From Mesorhizobium sp. BR1-1-16 (lineage in GTDB: Bacteria; Pseudomonadota; Alphaproteobacteria; Rhizobiales; Kaistiaceae), in the NCBI RefSeq assembly GCF_020165495.1, contig NZ_JAIUIE010000017.1, positions 1 through 63,092 on the forward strand: a stretch of DNA of 63,092 nt, written 5' to 3'. Below are positions 62,550-63,092 of the stretch, piece after piece. The notes beneath the pieces are model-generated. The model did no database searches. It was not told where the DNA came from and saw nothing but the letters and a program-made list of their open reading frames with translations. A program made the translations under genes and the position numbers. Each line of letters begins with the position of its first letter. The stretch's first letter is position 1.

Positions 62550-63092
62550 TCAGCGGCGGTCGCGCCCGTCGCCAAGCGTCCCGCCTTGCTGGGAATTGGC
62601 AATGACCGCGAGCGCTTTCGCAGCGTCGCGCGAACCTGTCCCCGCCGCCGCCACGAACAGGCGCTTCGCCTCGCGCGGCTTGCCGAGGTGATAATAGGAC
62701 CACGCGCGGATGATCAGGAGGTCATTCTGCTCCGGCGCAATCTGCGAACGTTCATCGAGATAAAGCAGCGCTTCGGTCCAGCGGTTGTCGGCATAGGCCG
62801 CGATGGCGCGCTGGGTCAGGATTTCCGTCCGCATTTCCACGGCACGACGCGTATCCTGCGGCGCGGCCGCTGCGGAGATCGCTGCGGCGTCGGTCAGTCC
62901 GGCACGCAGATTGGCCAGCGTCTTGCCGTAAGCGGCATCCTGGCGTGCCTTGCCGTCATTGGTGTTGAGCGCGATATCGAAAGCGTCCACCGCCTCGATC
63001 GGGCGGTTGAGCGACAGAAGGCACCAGCCCCGCGTCAGCGCGCTCATGCCTCGCAGTTGTTCGGTCCGCGTCGTGCTGCGACAGCCACCGCC
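62550..63092 (-). CDS. TPR-repeat protein, C-terminal part (gene runs off the right edge)
   Basis: At least 180 codons on the minus strand. The frame stays open to the window edge, with coding-like residues before the first ATG (63047). TPR-like helices: ALTRGWCLLSLNRPIEAVDA, AIAAYADNRWTEALLYLDER and LIIRAWSYYHLGKPREAKRL. Its C-terminal end (DAAKALAVIANSQQG) is complete. TPR regions mediate protein-protein contact, as in envelope or polysaccharide export proteins; the full protein cannot be named from this piece. Confidence 0.72.
   Translation of the reverse strand, partial: GGGCRSTTRTEQLRGMSALTRGWCLLSLNRPIEAVDAFDIALNTNDGKARQDAAYGKTLANLRAGLTDAAAISAAAAPQDTRRAVEMRTEILTQRAIAAYADNRWTEALLYLDERSQIAPEQNDLLIIRAWSYYHLGKPREAKRLFVAAAGTGSRDAAKALAVIANSQQGGTLGDGRDRR

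Overview
The window is a GC-rich alphaproteobacterial chromosome segment, most likely from the Hyphomicrobiales (Rhizobiales). The evidence is a tuf/tRNA-Gly/tRNA-Tyr/rlmB/tRNA-Thr block, a CtaJ-like aa3 oxidase subunit IV and phage genes typical of that order. It carries one apparently complete temperate myovirus prophage of about 56.3 kb, bounded by a 40-bp direct repeat at 1481-1520 and 57769-57808. The repeat is the 5' half of a tRNA-Thr(UGU) gene. Only that half is left at the left end; an intact tRNA-Thr sits at the right end, next to the tyrosine integrase.

Layout. 1-1480: host tuf (partial), two tRNAs and rlmB. 1602-3869: a rightward operon of seven small phage genes, including a HAD-type nucleotidase. 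3951-35016: a long leftward late block. Read in its own direction it runs terminase, portal, MuF, DUF2213 protein, cement, DUF2184 capsid, connectors, sheath, tube, chaperones, tape measure, a compact baseplate (Dit-like, plug, hub, Gp138 spike, gp46/gp25-like, J, DUF2612), two large adhesins, then holin, endolysin, overlapping spanins and a phosphoesterase. Four plus-strand insertions interrupt it: a zinc-ribbon gene, a pair of exported proteins, a ParE/XRE toxin-antitoxin pair and one unknown gene. 35219-45690: leftward replication and regulation genes (DnaB-like helicase, RuvC-like resolvase, antirepressor, C5-cytosine methyltransferase, GcrA-like regulator, several HTH proteins, a YdaS/Cro-like repressor). 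45776-46348: CI/LexA-type repressor on the plus strand. 46888-57676: rightward operon with RecE-like nuclease, RecT, HNH enzymes, a DEDD exonuclease, a second methyltransferase-like protein, many small unknowns, an excisionase candidate and the integrase. 57844-63092: host genes (AraC regulator, SDR oxidoreductase, Nudix hydrolase, TPR protein and small ORFs).

Regulation can be read from the DNA. Two mirror-image control modules (45697-45738 leftward, 46797-46838 rightward) each hold two copies of a CCCC-N5-GGGG palindrome, 23 bp apart. One copy lies inside the promoter spacer and abuts the -10; the other abuts the -35. They flank the CI gene and should give coordinated repression of both arms. 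CI keeps an Ala-Gly cleavage site and a Ser/Lys dyad, so induction by the SOS response is expected.

Integration cuts the tRNA in its anticodon arm. The phage therefore appears to supply a new promoter and 5' half for the host tRNA, while the host's tRNA promoter now points into the phage's left-end operon. In the circular phage genome that operon would instead lie directly downstream of int. A second unusual feature is an open frame inside the cytosine methyltransferase gene that also encodes a recognisable phage-protein pattern. All coordinates, starts and family calls come from reading the sequence; no database search was run.
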